In this document: piece after piece, positions 59,586 to 64,000 of the stretch
Layout: every line of letters begins with the position of its first letter
Numbering within the stretch: position 1 is the stretch's first letter
Origin: Spirosoma montaniterrae
GTDB taxonomy: Bacteria; Bacteroidota; Bacteroidia; Cytophagales; Spirosomataceae
Length of the DNA stretch: 64,000 bases
NCBI RefSeq assembly: GCF_001988955.1
Contig: NZ_CP014263.1
Location: 1-64,000 of the forward strand
Reading direction: 5' to 3'
The notes under the pieces: generated by a model
The model's input: the letters and a program-made list of their open reading frames with translations, nothing else
Databases searched by the model: none
What the model was told of the DNA's origin: nothing
Translations under genes and position numbers: made by a program

Positions 59586-61538
59586 TCAACTTGCAATTCG
59601 TTTTAGTTTAACGTTTTCGACTGGGCGGATAACGAGCGGTACTTTCTCGACTTTTACCGAACTGCTATCTAAGCCAAACCAGCGATCTTCGGGTGTAGTA
59701 AAGCCTTTGACGTTGAAATAGAGATTCATGATGATGCGTTCGCGAAGCGGCAGTTCGTTCTCGAACGACAGGAATTTTTCGAGTACCACAAACCGGAAAT
59801 CACCAATTACGTTTTGCCGGTTCAGCGATTCGTAGCGGCTCGTGATGTCTACTTCTTTGTTCTTCACCATGTCTTCGATCACTTTTCGGAAGAACAGATT
59901 AATCCGTTGTTCAACCCGGAAGCCGAGTTTAAACGTCACTTTATAACAGTCGTCGGGTGCAATGGTGTTTACTTTATATTCCATTGTATAGGGGTCGTCG
60001 GTGGTATCGACGTGAACAAACCAATAGATATCAGCGCGTTTGGGCCGTTTCTGGAAGATGGAATAAATAATTTTCGATTCTATTTCCGACTGCCGGGCCG
60101 CATTGCTCATAAAGACGAGGTGCGTAGCATATTTCGGAATGCTGATGTCGCGGCTGAGTTCTTTAATAGCCTGAATATACTGGTCGATGCGAACGTACTC
60201 GGTCAGGCGGAGTTTGATCTGGAATGCCTGTAGCCAGATGTACATTACGCTGGCAATGGAGGCACCGATAAAGACTGACACCCAGCCACCATGCGGGAAT
60301 TTAATGAGGTTGGCTACCAGAAATGAACCTTCGATGCCGAGATATACCAGCAGAAACAGCACCACGCCCCACGCTCTGTAACGGTGCGTGTACAGATAAT
60401 ACGACATCAGCAGCGTGGTCATGAGCATGGTTAGCGTGATTGCCAGACCATAAGCCGCTTCCATATTCCCTGACTCGCGGAAATATAGAACCACACCAAC
60501 GCAGCCCGCCCACAACAGCAGGTTCACGCTCGGTACGTAAAGCTGACCTTTTTGAGTGCTGGGATACCGTAGCCGCACTTTGGGCCAGAAGTTGAGCCGG
60601 ATTGCCTCGCTGATGAGCGTAAACGAACCGCTAATAAGGGCCTGACTGGCAATAACCGTAGCCGCCGTAGCAATAACGATACCGATGGTCAGAAACCACT
60701 CCGGCATCACCTGATAAAATGGAATCCGCGTACCTAATTTTTGCCCTTCCTGGCTAATAAGCCACGCACCCTGCCCGAAGTAATTGAGCAACAGGCAGGT
60801 TTTTACAAAAATCCAGCTAATTCGAATGTTGCCCCGCCCGCAGTGGCCCATGTCGGAATACAGAGCCTCGGCACCCGTCGTACAGAGGAATACCGACCCC
60901 AGCAGCCAAAACCCACCCGGATATTCGGCCAGCAGCCACCAGGCGTAGTAAGGATTTATAGCCGCCAGAATGCCCGGCCCCTGCACAATCTGCGAGATAC
61001 CCAGCGTACCGAGCATCACAAACCAGACCAGCATGATAGGCCCGAAAGCCGTACCTACTACGCTCGTCCCAAACGCCTGAATCAGGAACAGAACCGTCAG
61101 AATCGCAATGACGATCTGGATAATCAGGATCTCTGTAATGTCGGGATATAGTAACCGTAAGCCTTCAACTGCCGATGATACCGAAATAGGTGGCGTAATG
61201 ATGCCATCGGCCAGCAGTGCCGAGCCGCCAATAATAGCCGGTAAAGTTAGCCAGCGGGCGTGTCGGCGCACAAGCGCGTAGAGGGCAAAAATACCTCCTT
61301 CACCCCGGTTATCGGCCCGCAAAATCAGGATAACGTATTTTACGGTTGTTTGCAGCGTGAGAGTCCAGAATACGCAGGACAGTGCTCCCCGAACAACGTC
61401 GGCCCTGATGATGTTGCCGGAGCCAATAATTGCCCGCAGCGTATACAGGGGCGATGTGCCGATGTCACCGTAAATAATACCCATTGCCACCAGCAAACCA
61501 GCGGCTGTTACGGTGTCTAACTGTTTTTTATCTTCCAT
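59586..61538 (-). CDS. kup: KUP family potassium transporter
   Basis: A 650-residue potassium uptake protein with twelve membrane segments and a soluble C-terminal part. Blocks GIIYGDIGTSPLYTL (near residue 20), DNRGEGGIFALYALVRR, GGSALLADGIITPPISV and FTTGAEALYSDMGHCGR-like LCTTGAEALYSDMGHCGR are diagnostic. ATG 61538 (MEDKKQLDT) follows a -7 element at 61581-61588; an alternative start at 61571 would be almost leaderless. It probably imports potassium with protons. Confidence 0.93.
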   Translation of the reverse strand: MEDKKQLDTVTAAGLLVAMGIIYGDIGTSPLYTLRAIIGSGNIIRADVVRGALSCVFWTLTLQTTVKYVILILRADNRGEGGIFALYALVRRHARWLTLPAIIGGSALLADGIITPPISVSSAVEGLRLLYPDITEILIIQIVIAILTVLFLIQAFGTSVVGTAFGPIMLVWFVMLGTLGISQIVQGPGILAAINPYYAWWLLAEYPGGFWLLGSVFLCTTGAEALYSDMGHCGRGNIRISWIFVKTCLLLNYFGQGAWLISQEGQKLGTRIPFYQVMPEWFLTIGIVIATAATVIASQALISGSFTLISEAIRLNFWPKVRLRYPSTQKGQLYVPSVNLLLWAGCVGVVLYFRESGNMEAAYGLAITLTMLMTTLLMSYYLYTHRYRAWGVVLFLLVYLGIEGSFLVANLIKFPHGGWVSVFIGASIASVMYIWLQAFQIKLRLTEYVRIDQYIQAIKELSRDISIPKYATHLVFMSNAARQSEIESKIIYSIFQKRPKRADIYWFVHVDTTDDPYTMEYKVNTIAPDDCYKVTFKLGFRVEQRINLFFRKVIEDMVKNKEVDITSRYESLNRQNVIGDFRFVVLEKFLSFENELPLRERIIMNLYFNVKGFTTPEDRWFGLDSSSVKVEKVPLVIRPVENVKLKRIAS

Positions 61539-61580
61539 AGTACCGGCTTTCGCCTGCTTGTGCGACAGCATAGAACGCGG

Positions 61581-61588
61581 CAAAGATA
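61581..61588 (-). promoter_or_regulatory. -7 promoter element of kup
   Basis: CAAAGATA is TATCTTTG on the minus strand, a full match to TAnnTTTG, and excludes starts upstream of about 61575. No TTTG at the normal distance was seen. Confidence 0.6.
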
Positions 61589-61826
61589 GCCGTTGTTTGA
61601 TTTTATCGACGCACAGAGCCAGAAAGTTGGTATTGTTAAATTTACGCAACTTTTTCGAAAAAAGATGTTACGTATTGATTGGGTTTCCGTCTAACATGTT
61701 ATGTTACACTTCACGGCCTTTTGTAAGGCTGAAAGAAAGCGTTAATACTGTATAGTTTATGACGCGGCCTTTTATTTGTTAAAGGTAACATATGAGAGTT
61801 TGTTTGATTAGGTGTGTACAGGCAGA

Positions 61827-61847
61827 GACCCGCTCCTTGAGTGGGTC
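61827..61847 (-). terminator. Hairpin downstream of the truncated esterase gene
   Basis: GACCC and GGGTC form the outer stem, with CTC/GAG inside after one mismatch. It lies 23 bases after the stop at 61870 but lacks a T run, so it is only a possible terminator. Confidence 0.4.
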
Positions 61848-61869
61848 ATCTCTTTTGGGGCGTCCTGGA

Positions 61870-64000
61870 TTATCGCACCCGAAGGCTAACCGAGGCTGTA
61901 TCGTCTTCCCCGTTGAGGTAGCCGTTGCCGGGTGTGCTGTCAGAATCAATAGGAGTCGTATGGCTAATTTGTGCCTGATTGAGTTGAATTCCGCTCGCTG
62001 TGGCCCGTGCCCGAAACCACACATGCCGACTTTCGCCCACTGCCAGATTCGTTAGAGAAATCGATACGTCGTTGCCCGCAATTGTCCAGCCGGAGGCTTC
62101 GTGCAACATCAGGCCGTCTGGCAATTTGTTGACTACCGTAGCCAAAGCAGCCACTGCTCCACCCCGGTTGCTGACCGTAAGCGTAAACGTTACCACTTCA
62201 TTGATAGCTGGCGTTAGGGTATTGGGGGTTATTTGCAGACTCAAATCAGTTTGTCCTGCCACCGGCGTGGGCTGATTGGCTTGCACGGGTGGTAACGGAT
62301 GCTGGATTGGATTAGGCGACACATACACAGTTAGCTCGTTGGTCGGGGTGCTGCGAAAATCCGTCATAACCGCGTCATCCTGCCCGTCGGCGGTGCCACT
62401 GTTCGTCTGGGAATCCGGGTCGGGTACTGACGACTGAATGATTTGGGCCGCGTTGACATAGCGGCCTGGCTGCTGGATACTGAGCGTGTATGTCAGGCTA
62501 ACCATTTCGCTTACGGCTACCGAACCAAGCGTAGCCGACACTACTCCTGCAAGGTGGGTCAGACCGTTGCCACCCAGAAACGTGACATGGGGTGGAAGCC
62601 GGTTTTCAAGCACAACGGTTGTGGCTGTTGAAGGTCCGTTATTGTAGACTGTCATTTGGGCTATAAACGGCTCGTTAAGCTTCATGATGCGTGCCGATGT
62701 TACCAGACCGAGCGACAGATCAGCCAAACGAACGTCAGGCTTAAAAGCGTGTAATAAACTGCTCATTATTGACTCGGTTTGCGCAGTAATAGCCCTGATT
62801 CGATAATAAACCGCAATGGCCTGATAGGGAAGATTCTGATCAATAAATTGCGTGGCAACGCCAGCAGGCTGACTAATTCGGTTAAACGTAAGCCCGCCAT
62901 CGTCCGAGCGGTCGAGTTCGTAGCGGAGTGGCTGCATGGCGGGCGGATTCCAGGTAATCCGAATTTGGTTGTTAGGCAGCAAGTCTGCCGATACCCAGGT
63001 TATGGCCGGAAGTACGTTGGCAATGAAGACGTTGTTGAATGAGAAGGCTCGCATATTCCGACTGTTCTTCAGGTGAACGCCATTATAAAACGCCGTGTGC
63101 GAATCGGTAAAGAACGACGGCAGATAGGTCAGCGCAGTACCCGATTGGGGGCTGGTAAGTTTTAGCCGAACGCGGTTACGGTCGGCGGTGCCGCTTTGTA
63201 CGCGTCCATTTTGACCATTGATGTATAGGAAATCAACCATGCGCCGTTGGTATGTTGTGCCAGTATTCGGATTTGTCAGGGTCGAATCGGCGGGCCAAAC
63301 CATACGCATATCGTCTTGAAACACCATTGTCAGCGTATCGCGGCTGGTGTTATAGTAGGCTCGCTGAATATCGGGCGAATTGATTTGGAGCGTGTCGGTA
63401 GATGCGTATACGTCGCGGGCAATTTGCCGGAACAGTTCACCTGCAATCTGTAGATTTCCGGCAGTGCTATAATGAACGCCATCGTGGCCGGGCGTACCAA
63501 CCGTAGCAATGGTTTCGAGGTTGGCATATAGCGTTTTTGTGCGTCGCTGAAAATCGCGGATTGCCCCGGCCTGCTGGTTTGTTTCGGGCATGAAATTAAT
63601 CTGGCTTACATAGATGCGGGGCTGTGGGCCATAGTCCTGCCGCCAGTTTCGATAGAGTTGGTCGAATTGCGTGCTATAGTAGGCCGCATTTTCAAAAGCA
63701 CCTCCCGCTTCGGTTTCGCCCTGTTTCCAGACAATGGCCCGCAGCCGGGGTATAGCACTGGCCCACTGGTGCCTGAATAAAAGCTGCCCATAAGCCGTGT
63801 TCAAACTGGCCGGGTTGTTGGCATTACGCGCACTGAGTACGTTGATACCGGCTCCGCCGATAGCTCCGTTGATGATGCAGACGGGTACGTCGAAATGGTG
63901 CAGAATCAACTCCTGTAACCGCCAGCCAATCAGTCCCACACTGCCGTAAGGTTGTTTGGCCGGGAACCAGCCCACCTGCCCGCTGCTGGGGTCGGAGCCG
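61870..64000 (-). CDS. SGNH esterase/DUF11 secreted protein (5' end cut by the window)
   Basis: The frame stays open to the last base, so the start lies outside. At least 709 residues are present. The N-terminal part is an SGNH-type sialate O-acetylesterase-like domain (block WKQGETEAGGAFENAAYYS and late GHDGVHYSTAGNLQIA). A fibronectin type III-like region (WNPPAMQPLRYELDRSDDG) and two DUF11-type repeats follow. It is probably a secreted carbohydrate esterase with surface-anchoring domains. The substrate cannot be told; catalytic residues of the N-terminal block lie partly outside. Confidence 0.8.
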   Translation of the reverse strand, partial: GSDPSSGQVGWFPAKQPYGSVGLIGWRLQELILHHFDVPVCIINGAIGGAGINVLSARNANNPASLNTAYGQLLFRHQWASAIPRLRAIVWKQGETEAGGAFENAAYYSTQFDQLYRNWRQDYGPQPRIYVSQINFMPETNQQAGAIRDFQRRTKTLYANLETIATVGTPGHDGVHYSTAGNLQIAGELFRQIARDVYASTDTLQINSPDIQRAYYNTSRDTLTMVFQDDMRMVWPADSTLTNPNTGTTYQRRMVDFLYINGQNGRVQSGTADRNRVRLKLTSPQSGTALTYLPSFFTDSHTAFYNGVHLKNSRNMRAFSFNNVFIANVLPAITWVSADLLPNNQIRITWNPPAMQPLRYELDRSDDGGLTFNRISQPAGVATQFIDQNLPYQAIAVYYRIRAITAQTESIMSSLLHAFKPDVRLADLSLGLVTSARIMKLNEPFIAQMTVYNNGPSTATTVVLENRLPPHVTFLGGNGLTHLAGVVSATLGSVAVSEMVSLTYTLSIQQPGRYVNAAQIIQSSVPDPDSQTNSGTADGQDDAVMTDFRSTPTNELTVYVSPNPIQHPLPPVQANQPTPVAGQTDLSLQITPNTLTPAINEVVTFTLTVSNRGGAVAALATVVNKLPDGLMLHEASGWTIAGNDVSISLTNLAVGESRHVWFRARATASGIQLNQAQISHTTPIDSDSTPGNGYLNGEDDTASVSLRVR

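Overview
The window looks like the start of a Bacteroidota chromosome, most probably a Cytophagales member of the Spirosoma type. Base 1 is the first base of dnaA, the usual place to open a finished circle. The supporting signs are Bacteroidota-type promoters (TTTG/TTG, about 19 bp, TAnnTTTG) at several gene starts, few Shine-Dalgarno sequences, a TonB-dependent receptor with Bacteroidota-only partner domains (DUF4876, DUF6850), large secreted adhesins, and a SUF iron-sulfur operon. The genus is inference.

Layout. 1-5.7 kb: dnaA, a GNAT/FemAB-like acyltransferase, a DUF3108 protein, a zinc peptidase and the first CobW/COG0523 GTPase under a 35-bp perfect palindrome. 5.9-11 kb: an ABC exporter (ATPase plus two DUF3526 permeases), a CPYC flavoprotein and a methyltransferase. 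11.1-19.1 kb: a second CobW GTPase, then a four-gene operon (TonB receptor, DUF4876 lipoprotein, DUF6850 barrel, lipoprotein) with a second palindrome of the same core, ended by a convergent histidine-rich lipoprotein; this reads as a zinc-limitation regulon. 19.1-22.6 kb: a BASS transporter, Ppx/GppA, ribosomal protein S21 and a Xer recombinase. 22.6-26.8 kb: a partial ebo cluster (eboA, eboB, eboC) interrupted by an outer-membrane protein and a DUF4136 lipoprotein. 26.9-32.1 kb: suf operon sufC-sufD-sufS-[RelE/ParE toxin-antitoxin]-sufE-sufT plus a bacilliredoxin, without sufB. 32.3-43.1 kb: two giant secreted repeat proteins with a common C-terminal module. 43.4-49.5 kb: arginine deiminase, CtlX-type amidinohydrolase, a HepT/MntA toxin-antitoxin pair, a Gfo/Idh/MocA oxidoreductase, and a MarR-NmrA unit sharing a putative operator. 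49.6-64 kb: an M28 carboxypeptidase, a large secreted multidomain protein, an AT-rich run of small envelope genes including a lipoprotein with a duplicated six-cysteine motif, a LuxR-type regulator, a sugar-nucleotide epimerase, a Kup transporter and a truncated SGNH esterase/DUF11 protein.

A window-wide feature is the set of long, nearly perfect inverted repeats at gene ends. They are built from short repeated words that differ between loci, and several have been absorbed into the starts or ends of genes. No tRNA, rRNA, CRISPR array, insertion sequence or DnaA-box cluster was seen.
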